The notes beneath the pieces were generated by a model. The model had not been told where the DNA came from, did not search any database, and was given only the letters and a program-made list of their open reading frames with translations. The position numbers and the translations under genes were made by a program. From the NCBI RefSeq assembly GCF_022227845.1, contig NZ_JAJNQN010000015.1:1-64000 (forward strand): a DNA stretch of 64,000 nt. Direction: 5' to 3'. The stretch comes from Ectothiorhodospira lacustris (GTDB lineage: Bacteria; Pseudomonadota; Gammaproteobacteria; Ectothiorhodospirales; Ectothiorhodospiraceae). This document shows, in pieces, positions 29,301 to 37,119 of the stretch; position 1 is the stretch's first letter, and every line of letters starts with the position of its first letter.

Positions 29301-29652
29301 GGGGCGGTTTCATAGGTAAGGCGTGAATGGGCAGGTTCGGTGCGGTGATCGACCCCTTCTGAAATCCTGCTACGTATCGAACGAGTATATACCCGCCCGG
29401 AAAGTTACGCCGTCTCCAGTATCCAGGTGGGCGTTTTTCCGGTCGATGCCCGTGCGATGGTTTGCGGTGTATCTGGGAGTGAGAGCAGCTCACGACCCTC
29501 TCCGACGGGGGAACCCCGGCGGAGGTCTAATAGATCATCCGGGAATTAGCCTCTTCCCTGGTAGCTTTTCCGATCTGTGATCTACGTTTGGCTTGCAAGG
29601 GGGTCATCTGACTACACTCAATGCGCCCTTAAATTACGCAAAGTTGACCAAA
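29301..29652. other. Divergent control region between the two N-acyl amino acid synthase genes
   Basis: 352 bases without a convincing gene. It contains a weak sigma-54-like match on the plus strand (GGGCAGG-N4-GTGCG, 29329-29344) but far from the start at 29653, and a GGGGG stretch near 29600 that does not position well for that ATG. No CRP or Fur box seen. Confidence 0.35.
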
Positions 29653-30522
29653 ATGATCGAGAATGACTACGAAGTTGTCGTTGCCGACACGAGGGAGACG
29701 CGTCGTATTCACCACCGGATCCGGTATCAGGTGTATTGCCTGGAAACCGGGTTTGAAGACCCCGCGGCGCATCCGGATGGAGAGGAGAGGGACCTCTGGG
29801 ATGAGCATTCGGTTCATTTCCTGGTTCGACATCTGCCTTCGGGGCAATGGATAGGTACCATGCGGCTTGTGCCCCGTTTGGCGGGTGGGTTACCTTTCCA
29901 GAGGCTTATGGGTGATCAAGGATGCGGTGATCTTGGCCGTATTGACGGACGGGCATGGGAAATCTCCCGTGTATGTGTGCCATCCCGATTCCGTCGCCAG
30001 CAACAGCCCGGGGAGTCGGCGACCCATAAATATAGCCGGCAGAGCGCAAACCATGCACACGAGGATGGCATTTCCTTGGGCAGATCAGGTCATGGCGGAA
30101 AAAGTCGTCCGCCTTACTTCTGGTCAGCTGGCCTGGATGGTGGAGAGTGCCTAGACTCAAGGGTATGGCGCGGAAGCATGGACGTTCGTGAATATCCTTT
30201 AAAAACAGTGATATGCTCGATAAATGATGAGGTTGGCATGGAAAAGGTGGATGGCGCTGCAGTCATCTGGGCAATGTTTAAGGCCGCCATCAGCTATTCG
30301 ACTAGGAAAGACGCGGCTTCGCTGTATTTTCTCGTAAGGCCTGCACTTGCCCGTATCGTCCAGCGTGGCGGTTTTTCAATCCATCGGGTCGGAGGGCCTT
30401 GCCAGTATCGTGGGGTGCGTTTCGCATACCGGGCAAACTTGCAGGAGCCAGCCAATATGCTATGTTCCGGAGATAAGGCCAGTGTCGGCGGGGCAATGCC
30501 GGTGATGCAGGCTTCCTCGTGA
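29653..30522 (+). CDS. Second N-acyl amino acid synthase-like acyltransferase
   Basis: 289 residues from ATG 29653, same family as the divergent gene at 28467-29300: RIRYQVYCLETGFEDP, EERDLWDEHSVHFLVRH, WIGTMRLVPRLAGGLPFQRL and the core WEISRVCVPSRFRR, then a C-terminal part ending in ARIVQRGGFSIHRVGGPCQYRG. It is only distantly similar to its neighbour, so likely different in substrate. The ribosome-binding site is weak and the frame is open to 29593 (TTG). It precedes prsT by 218 bases. Confidence 0.8.
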   Translation: MIENDYEVVVADTRETRRIHHRIRYQVYCLETGFEDPAAHPDGEERDLWDEHSVHFLVRHLPSGQWIGTMRLVPRLAGGLPFQRLMGDQGCGDLGRIDGRAWEISRVCVPSRFRRQQQPGESATHKYSRQSANHAHEDGISLGRSGHGGKSRPPYFWSAGLDGGECLDSRVWRGSMDVREYPLKTVICSINDEVGMEKVDGAAVIWAMFKAAISYSTRKDAASLYFLVRPALARIVQRGGFSIHRVGGPCQYRGVRFAYRANLQEPANMLCSGDKASVGGAMPVMQASS

Positions 30523-30740
30523 CTCGTGTACGCTTAAATGTGCGGCGCACCCTGTTTCCCTTTAGTTTGATCTGGCGGATTGAGTCTTTGGGGCGATCAA
30601 GTTGAAAATGCGGCTGTTCTGAGCCGCTCGGTATGTTAAAAATTGTGTAAGAATCATTTCTTTCAGCGATGTTATTCAATGGCCCATTTGAGTGGTCCGG
30701 TTGCTTAGGTTTTTGTTCAACTGAGGTGAGGCTCCATTTG

Positions 30741-33551
30741 GTGACTAAAAATCCTGCAAAGAGTGTTTCAAAGGGTGTTTTTTCTTCCACGTATGCACTA
30801 ATTCTCACGGTCGCAGTTTTGCTGTCCGCCGTGGGGTGTGGCCAGGGAATTGATTCTGCACAAAACCATGTCAATCGTGGGATTGAGTTCGAAAAAACCT
30901 TTGACTGGAGATCGGCCTCGATCGAGTATCGAAACGCATTGCAGAAGGATCCAGGCCATGCGGAAGGACGCTACCGCTTGGCGACGACCATGATGAAAAT
31001 GGGGGACTATGCCTCGGCTGAGGCAGAGTTCAGGCGCGCTCGGGATCTTGGATATGATCCGGATCAGATAAGGCTGCTACTGCTTGAAGTGCTTCTGGAG
31101 CAAGAGCGATTCGGTTTAATCATGGATGAAATCAGGAGCATCGAAGAAACGCCTGATCACCAGAAGCCCATGCTTGAAGCTTATCGTGGGTTGGCGCTTC
31201 TGGGTATTGGTAATATTGATGCGGGTGAACTTGCGCTTCGCCAGGCGCTGGAGATGGATGCCAGCCTTTCAAAGGCCCACCTCGGATTGAGTCTCGTTGA
31301 GTTGCGAGTGAATCGTGACGCTAACTCAGCACGAGAACGGATTAACAAGGCTATTGAAGCAGACCCCGGCACATCGCATGGTTGGCGAATGCTCGGCGAA
31401 CTTGAACAAGTGTTGGGTCGCCATGAAGAAGCTGAACATGCTTTCAGCAAGGCCATTGAGATTCAAGGTAATGTGATTCTTAATCTGGCTAGGCGCGCAC
31501 TTTCCCGGGTTCAACTGGGCAGGCTTGCAGATGCTCGTAGCGATCTGGACATTGTTGCATCAAGTGGACTGGCAGGTCATTATTTTGTGAGCTACGTTGA
31601 TGGCTTGGTTTATTTTAACGAAGGTAGATATCAAGACGCTGTCAGATCTTTTGAGGCTAGCTACAATGCTTCACCATCCCATGTGCCTACCCGCATTTAC
31701 CTGGCGACAACACGCATGCGTCTGGGGCAGATGGAGCAGGCGCGTCTGCATGCCCGATGGCTGTATGCGAATGTCCCGGATTTGCCTGTTGCAGGACACC
31801 TGCTGGGCGTGGTGCGTTACACGAGTGGTGAATACGAAGCGGCGCGAGATTTTCTGGAAGTACTACTTGCTCAAGCGCCTGATGATGTGGAAATTTTGAG
31901 CCTTTTGGGCCAGATAGCGCTTAAGGGCGAAGATCCTGAAAAAGCCGCGCAGTACTTTTCCCGTGCACTGGCGATCCGACCCGGATCCCATGAACTTCAG
32001 CGCATGCTGATGATTTCCAGGTTTGGGTCGACTGGTTTTCTTGATGACGAACTACCGACCCAGACTACAACAGGTGAAGAGCGGACATATTCTCACCAGT
32101 TCACGAGGGCGCTTCACTCATTTAACTCAAATGATTTCGAGGGGGCACTGCTGGCCGCGCAACAGCTTCACGAGAGATATCCCGATAGGGTTGACCCGGT
32201 CAATCTCATAGCAGCAGTTCATTTTGCACTTGGTGACTGGGATGCCGGAAAACTGCATTTGAGAAAGGTGCTTGAGTACAGACCGAATGACTTCAATACG
32301 TTGATGAATCTGGCTAGAGTTGAACTCTCTTCCGGTAATCTTGAGCAGGCTAGGGTTTTGCTCTCGGATCTGGGGGTACGTCATCCGGGTGATGAAAATC
32401 TGACCCTTTTGAGATACCGATTAGAGGAAGAGGCGGGCGGCACCAATGCTATTTTGGTGCTGGAGGATGCGCTGAAAAGTAATCCTCAGGCTGGGATGGT
32501 GAGATCACGACTTGCAAATCACCATCTGGAAGCTGGAAATCTTAGGGAGGCACTGGCGCTCACCGATGATGTCGATCGAAGCGCGCTGGTAAATTACCCG
32601 GTGCTGCTCGAAATACAAGGGAAAGCAGAAATGCAGCTGGGAAATATTGATGAGGCAATCCAGAGCTTCGGTGAATGGGTTGCAATTGCGCCCAGCTCGC
32701 CAGAGGCGAGATTATTTTATGCGGATAGCCTGGCAAGATCGGGTCGCCTAGATGAGTCTCAGGCGATCATAGCAGAAGCACTTGAATTGGCCCCGCTTCA
32801 TCTGGGAATTCGTATTGCACATATCAAGATGCTTGCGGCCTCAGGAGAGGCAGCGCGTGCTGAAGCTGAACTTACCGCACTTCGTACGGATTTCGGTGAT
32901 CACCCTGAGATAATGGGTGTCGAGGGTTGGTATGCCTTAGTTGTGAGGGATTTAAGCCGGGCTGAAACAGCCCTCCGGTCGGCCTTGAAGCAAAGCCCTA
33001 ATGCTGAATTGGTAATGCTCTTGAGTAATGCGCTCTGGCTGAAAAATGATTATACGGATGCCATCTTTGTGATGCAGGAATGGGTGGACTCAAACCCCGC
33101 TGATATTGGCTTACTTATGCAGTTGGCAGGTGCATATGTGGCACTAGATAATGAGACTCAGGCGATCTCTGTGTATCAGCGTGTCTTGGTGCTGCAACCT
33201 AACGCGGTCCCGGTCTTGAACAACTTGGCGTGGCTGAACAAGGCTAGGGATCTGGGGCAGGCCAAGCATTATGCCGAAAGAGCAATCTCTCTCGCCCCTG
33301 ATGATCCCTTCGTTTTAAGTACTGTGGGCATGATTAGACTTGAGGAGGGCGATGATGAAGCTTCTTATCGATACTTGCGTGAGGCTGTTGAACGTGCGCC
33401 CGATAATCTTGAAATTCGCCTGAATTTGAGCAAGGTACTTGTTGCAAGAAAATCATTTGACCAAGCGCGTGATTCCTTAGGCTCGATCATCGAGGAAGGG
33501 CAGGGAGGGGCGGTTGTTGAAGAGGCTAAGGCGTTGCTTGAGGCGTTGTAG
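30741..33551 (+). CDS. prsT: PEP-CTERM system TPR-repeat lipoprotein PrsT
   Basis: About 936 residues. A lipoprotein signal with lipobox ending at Cys33 (LLSAVGC) is followed by some 20 tetratricopeptide repeats, e.g. AEGRYRLATTMMKMGDYASAEAEF, through to the C-terminus. The family is a marker of exosortase/PEP-CTERM loci and is thought to scaffold exopolysaccharide export or assembly at the envelope. The GTG at 30741 has GAGG nine bases upstream and gives a compact signal peptide; the frame is open to 30669. The DNA is noticeably less GC-rich than prsK/prsR. Convergent with the glycosyltransferase gene at 33627. Confidence 0.92.
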   Translation: MTKNPAKSVSKGVFSSTYALILTVAVLLSAVGCGQGIDSAQNHVNRGIEFEKTFDWRSASIEYRNALQKDPGHAEGRYRLATTMMKMGDYASAEAEFRRARDLGYDPDQIRLLLLEVLLEQERFGLIMDEIRSIEETPDHQKPMLEAYRGLALLGIGNIDAGELALRQALEMDASLSKAHLGLSLVELRVNRDANSARERINKAIEADPGTSHGWRMLGELEQVLGRHEEAEHAFSKAIEIQGNVILNLARRALSRVQLGRLADARSDLDIVASSGLAGHYFVSYVDGLVYFNEGRYQDAVRSFEASYNASPSHVPTRIYLATTRMRLGQMEQARLHARWLYANVPDLPVAGHLLGVVRYTSGEYEAARDFLEVLLAQAPDDVEILSLLGQIALKGEDPEKAAQYFSRALAIRPGSHELQRMLMISRFGSTGFLDDELPTQTTTGEERTYSHQFTRALHSFNSNDFEGALLAAQQLHERYPDRVDPVNLIAAVHFALGDWDAGKLHLRKVLEYRPNDFNTLMNLARVELSSGNLEQARVLLSDLGVRHPGDENLTLLRYRLEEEAGGTNAILVLEDALKSNPQAGMVRSRLANHHLEAGNLREALALTDDVDRSALVNYPVLLEIQGKAEMQLGNIDEAIQSFGEWVAIAPSSPEARLFYADSLARSGRLDESQAIIAEALELAPLHLGIRIAHIKMLAASGEAARAEAELTALRTDFGDHPEIMGVEGWYALVVRDLSRAETALRSALKQSPNAELVMLLSNALWLKNDYTDAIFVMQEWVDSNPADIGLLMQLAGAYVALDNETQAISVYQRVLVLQPNAVPVLNNLAWLNKARDLGQAKHYAERAISLAPDDPFVLSTVGMIRLEEGDDEASYRYLREAVERAPDNLEIRLNLSKVLVARKSFDQARDSLGSIIEEGQGGAVVEEAKALLEAL

Positions 33552-33626
33552 TCGTGTGTGTTCTTATGTTTCAATGTAATCTCGGTATCACAAGTGATGC
33601 TTGTGGTCTACACTTTTTAAAATGGC

Positions 33627-34841
33627 CTAAAAATCCAGTTTTTCTATGGTATCAGCTGCTAGTGAAGGGGCGTCCCATTCTTGAATATGCTTTGAAAATT
33701 TCAGCGCGGAATTGCGTTGTTCGTTTGATTCCAAGGTATCTGAAATGGCCTGCAAGAGAATCTCTGGGCCGGATTTCTTCACTTGCTTGAGAGTAAGGTT
33801 TTGACCTAAGCCTAATTGATGGACTCGCTTGCCTCCATAGTTTTGCTCTGCATGGGTGGATACAACAACACATGGGAGTCCATGTGAGAGCGCTTGATAA
33901 AGCGTCCCGTTTCCTCCATGGCAGCAGACGAGATTGCAGTACGGAAGGAGCTTTTCTGTGTTCACATATTTCTCCAGATAAACTCCTCCCGGTAATGCAT
34001 GTCTTTCATCCAGATCTGCGCCGCCCCCGGCAATGATGAATTGAATGCCGTCCCGGGTTAATGTTTCTAGTTTGTTGACAAGATCAATCAGTCCTTCGCT
34101 GCCAAGGCTCAAATAGACTACCGGTCGCTCAGGGTCCATCTGCTCGAGGCATGTGGGCGCGGGAAGCGTGTTTCTCCATGTGAGCGGCCCTATGAAATGG
34201 TAGTCTGCCGGTAATTTTTTTGCGGGATTGAATTGCGGAATGTCTGCCAGCAATGAAAGATGGCTGCCAGCCTCGTGTTCATATGCAAAAAGCGTGGATA
34301 AACCATAACGTTTTCGAATACGGTTCAGGCCTCCCATGACAATGCGGTCATATATGATTTTTTCGATGATGTTTTCCACTGCATCTGCCGTTTCCCAGAG
34401 AATCGAATTCTCCCTTCCGCTCCACTGCCTGTAACTAAAAAAAGGAATGCTCCTATAATTGCTCATGTGCGTGTTCAATATTGCTATGGAAGGAATGCCT
34501 GCTTTTTCAGCTGAAGTTCGTGCAGTAGGTCTGTTATCGATCAGCACCAGTTCAGGCTTGTACGCATGATATAGTGACCGTTCTGCATTCATGAAGCCTT
34601 CCAGTTCTTTTTCCTTGTAAAGCTCCCAAAGCCTCTGTGTGCGTACGGCTTGTACAATCCGCTCAGCGGAAATATAGGGGAGTTCTTTGAACTCGAATCC
34701 ATCTCTTTCGACCAGTTGCAGATATTTGCCCTGTCCGGCGAAGAGGATTTCATGTCCGCGTTTCTGAAGAATCTTTGCAACCTCCAGTAGCCTGGAAACA
34801 TGGGCAAGGGCATGGGCATTGGGCAGGGCCAGTATTTTCAT
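33627..34841 (-). CDS. UGT/MGT-type glycosyltransferase (second copy)
   Basis: 404 residues with GT-B layout: start MKILALPNAHALAHVSRLLEVA, and donor-site region RPVVYLSLGSEGLIDLV, EKLLPYCNLVCCHGGNGTLYQALSHGLPCVVVS. Same superfamily as the gene at 25184 but diverged and far more AT-rich, so a separate acquisition or older paralogue rather than a recent duplication. It is alone on its strand, divergent from the hexapeptide acyltransferase across 185 bases. Acceptor unknown; small-molecule or lipid glycosylation is likely from the family. Confidence 0.85.
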   Translation of the reverse strand: MKILALPNAHALAHVSRLLEVAKILQKRGHEILFAGQGKYLQLVERDGFEFKELPYISAERIVQAVRTQRLWELYKEKELEGFMNAERSLYHAYKPELVLIDNRPTARTSAEKAGIPSIAILNTHMSNYRSIPFFSYRQWSGRENSILWETADAVENIIEKIIYDRIVMGGLNRIRKRYGLSTLFAYEHEAGSHLSLLADIPQFNPAKKLPADYHFIGPLTWRNTLPAPTCLEQMDPERPVVYLSLGSEGLIDLVNKLETLTRDGIQFIIAGGGADLDERHALPGGVYLEKYVNTEKLLPYCNLVCCHGGNGTLYQALSHGLPCVVVSTHAEQNYGGKRVHQLGLGQNLTLKQVKKSGPEILLQAISDTLESNEQRNSALKFSKHIQEWDAPSLAADTIEKLDF

Positions 34842-35026
34842 TGGTGTACTTACTCGATGGCAAGGAAGGATTTTGATCTCAAAACTGGGCGTAGTACGCA
34901 GCCATTGCGCTACCTTGCTTTAATATGATGCGTTCGTCAACAGGATGCTTCCAGAATATGTCGGTTCGGTGGGTTTGTATGGCTGATATAAAGTGAGTGG
35001 CCTGTGTCAATGATTAAGGGTGGTTT

Positions 35027-35683
35027 ATGAGACCTATCACTATTAAACAGATTGCGGTTTTTCTCGTGCTTTTCGGGCTGGCAGTATGCCTTGGGAGTTT
35101 AACGGTGTGGATGATGCTCGGGAGTATGCCGCTGGGGGATTTTCGAGGTGTCATACTCATAATTTCTGGTGTTGTATTCATTTATCTATGGTCGTTTTTG
35201 ATCTATAGAATATTTCTTTGGCGCGTACCTCTTGGTGTTGGGAAGATCCTGCCCGGCTCTAGGGAGGAGTTCTCTGCTCAAGTTAATATTCTGTTCTATC
35301 TTGTCTTGTTTAATTCGCTTATTAGAACCCATTTCATTCCTGTGCCCGTGATGCGACTTGTATATCAGGCCCTAGGGACCCGAATGGGGAAAAATAGTTA
35401 CAGCGCGGGAGTGATTCTTGATCCCCCGCTTACCGAGATCGGTTCAGATACTATCATCGGTCATGGTGCGGTGCTCTTCAGTCATGCGATCGAAGGCGAC
35501 AGATTCGAATTAGCTTCAATTCGGCTCGGCAATAATGTGACCATCGGTGCGACCGCGGTGATTATGTCAGGTGTGAATGTCGGTGACCGTGCGATAGTGT
35601 CGGCGGGTTCCGTCGTGCTTAAGCACACTCAGATCGGGCCCGGTGAAATATGGGGTGGTGTTCCAGCTAGAAGACTCCGTTAG
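35027..35683 (+). CDS. Membrane-anchored hexapeptide-repeat acyltransferase
   Basis: 218 residues with two N-terminal membrane segments (IAVFLVLFGLAVCLGSLTVW; VILIISGVVFIYLWSFLIY) and a C-terminal left-handed beta-helix of hexapeptide repeats (IGSDTIIGHGAVLFSHA, LGNNVTIGATAVIMSGVNVGDRAIVSAGSVV), ending GGVPARRLR as in many O-acetyltransferases. It probably transfers an acetyl or acyl group to a sugar or lipid-linked product at the membrane. Neighbours are a glycosyltransferase and a PEP-CTERM protein. Start is the first ATG of the frame. Confidence 0.82.
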   Translation: MRPITIKQIAVFLVLFGLAVCLGSLTVWMMLGSMPLGDFRGVILIISGVVFIYLWSFLIYRIFLWRVPLGVGKILPGSREEFSAQVNILFYLVLFNSLIRTHFIPVPVMRLVYQALGTRMGKNSYSAGVILDPPLTEIGSDTIIGHGAVLFSHAIEGDRFELASIRLGNNVTIGATAVIMSGVNVGDRAIVSAGSVVLKHTQIGPGEIWGGVPARRLR

Positions 35684-35688
35684 GCGGA

Positions 35689-35750
35689 CCCTTTGTGCAT
35701 CGGGTAGCGAGGCGACGTTACCGCCGCCCCGCTACCCGACCCCTTTGTGC
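35689..35750. repeat. Inverted repeat flanked by 10-base direct repeats
   Basis: Direct repeats CCCTTTGTGC (35689-35698 and 35741-35750) flank a hairpin TCGGGTAGCG (35700-35709) / CGCTACCCGA (35730-35739) with an inner GGCG/CGCC stem. It starts six bases after the acyltransferase stop, so it may act as a terminator, but there is no long T-run. The layout of hairpin plus target-duplication-like repeats resembles a tiny insertion. Confidence 0.6.
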
Positions 35751-36007
35751 CCGGTTCGGTAAGTTCCACCCCGTGGAATGCGTGCTTGGTTGGCTGTGTC
35801 GGAAGAATTTACGAATTCAGTTGCCCAATCAAGGCATGGCGGTGGTTTTTTTCTTTATATTTCTGATTTTTATAAATTTTTTATTTCTGGCTCGGAATGT
35901 GCTTCAGTTTTATCCCAAGAGTGTTTTGCTTGGAGAACCGGCTTAACCTCAATTGCTCAGATTGTTGCTGAGTGGTCTGACTCGAATCACTTGTTAGGAG
36001 ATTGACA
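35751..36007 (+). other. Upstream region of the PEP-CTERM gene
   Basis: AT-rich leader carrying the sigma-54 site (35888-35904) and an AGGAG ribosome-binding site (35996-36000). A short open frame (35695-35946) overlaps it, has no recognisable features and was not called. Confidence 0.5.
35888..35904 (+). promoter_or_regulatory. Sigma-54 (-24/-12) promoter of the PEP-CTERM gene
   Basis: TGGCTCG-GAAT-GTGCTT matches TGGCACG-N4-TTGCW at nearly every key base. The invariant GG (35889-35890) and GC (35901-35902) have the required 12-base register. It is about 105 bases upstream of the PEP-CTERM start, and the sigma-54 activator PrsR is encoded in the same locus. Confidence 0.8.
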
Positions 36008-36994
36008 ATGACTGTTAAACGATCGGCCTTGGCCACCGCAATCGCAGGGTGCTTGGTGGTGGGTGTGTCTTCCCCTGTAGCCGCTGCTGTCTATGCCGGC
36101 TCCAAGCTGGATATTTCGGATTTTCGAATTGTAATTACCGCGCCGCCCCAGGACGTCATTATTGGAGATAACTATACGTTTTCGACCAATGCTGACGCCA
36201 CTTTGAATGGCGCTACCATTGGTGATTTCAACCAGTGTGTAGGCGGTACCTGCGGCGTTGCCAATCCTGTTATCACCTCTGTGGCAAGTGTGCCTGGTGC
36301 GCAGCGCTTGGCAGGAGACTTTACTATCTTTGGGCCTGGGCTCGGCAATAGTTACTCGACCGCAGCTTCGGAAATCACTACTTCGGAGTTAACTTCTGCG
36401 GGAGCGGATCCCAGCCGTGTGCAGCAGATTTCCGAAGTGAGTGTGGTCGGGACGGGTGCGGGTGCGGCAGATACTTCTGTTGACTCCGAAACCAAGCTGG
36501 AGTTCAACTTTACCATCGGTCAAACAGCGGATTTGTTACTGAACTTTACCGCCTACTCATTCATGCGGACTTTTATTGATACCCTGGATGCGCTGAGTTT
36601 TAATGCTCAGGTGCGTCAAGCTTTTACCCTTGGTCTTGAAGGTGACGGCCTTATGGAAGGTTTGTCGTGGACCCCCACGGGCGCTAACTTTGTGGCAGGA
36701 TGTTTCCCGGGCGATGTTCCTGCCGGAGTTTCATGCACGGCCCTCGACGGTTTCAATCTTAACTCTTCCTTTGGCTTGCCTGCCGGCGTGCCGCCGCTGG
36801 ACACCGAGAGAGAGCGGACGGGTGACTTTGCCTTATCCATACTTGGACTCGGTGCTGGGAATTATACCTTGACCATTGGGGCAACCACTTTTGCCTCCGT
36901 CCGCCAGGAAGTGCCTGAGCCGGGTGTTTTGGCATTGTTTGGCCTTGGGCTTGCCTTCCTTGGTTTTGCCGCTAATCGCAGACGGTTCTCATGA
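36008..36994 (+). CDS. PEP-CTERM sorting-signal protein
   Basis: 328-residue secreted protein. Signal peptide MTVKRSALATAIAGCLVVGV..AAA; a Ser/Thr/Asn/Gly-rich, Cys-poor middle typical of exosortase substrates; and a C-terminal PEP-CTERM tail of VPEPGVLALFGLGLAFLGF followed by NRRRFS (from about residue 302). An exosortase would recognise Pro-Glu-Pro, cut near it and leave the protein at the surface or in the matrix. ATG 36008 has AGGAG seven bases upstream. A sigma-54 promoter precedes it and a strong terminator follows, so it is a single-gene unit. Function of the mature domain is unknown. Confidence 0.92.
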   Translation: MTVKRSALATAIAGCLVVGVSSPVAAAVYAGSKLDISDFRIVITAPPQDVIIGDNYTFSTNADATLNGATIGDFNQCVGGTCGVANPVITSVASVPGAQRLAGDFTIFGPGLGNSYSTAASEITTSELTSAGADPSRVQQISEVSVVGTGAGAADTSVDSETKLEFNFTIGQTADLLLNFTAYSFMRTFIDTLDALSFNAQVRQAFTLGLEGDGLMEGLSWTPTGANFVAGCFPGDVPAGVSCTALDGFNLNSSFGLPAGVPPLDTERERTGDFALSILGLGAGNYTLTIGATTFASVRQEVPEPGVLALFGLGLAFLGFAANRRRFS

Positions 36995-37026
36995 TGTAAG
37001 TCGGGTAGATGCTTGATGGAGTTTCA

Positions 37027-37058
37027 AGGGACTCAGGGATGAGTCCCTTTTTATTTTT
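37027..37058 (+). terminator. Rho-independent terminator after the PEP-CTERM gene
   Basis: AGGGACTC (37027-37034) pairs with GAGTCCCT (37041-37048), followed by TTTTATTTTT. Confidence 0.9.
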
Positions 37059-37119
37059 AGAGGTTGGTTTATGTCTCAGGAAATATTTGAGCTTGATGGT
37101 GCGAACAAGAAGTCCGACT

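Noticed and set aside
35695-35946. Small membrane-like open frame upstream of the PEP-CTERM gene
   Set aside because: It starts inside a hairpin element, overlaps the sigma-54 promoter, and has no ribosome-binding site; likely chance.
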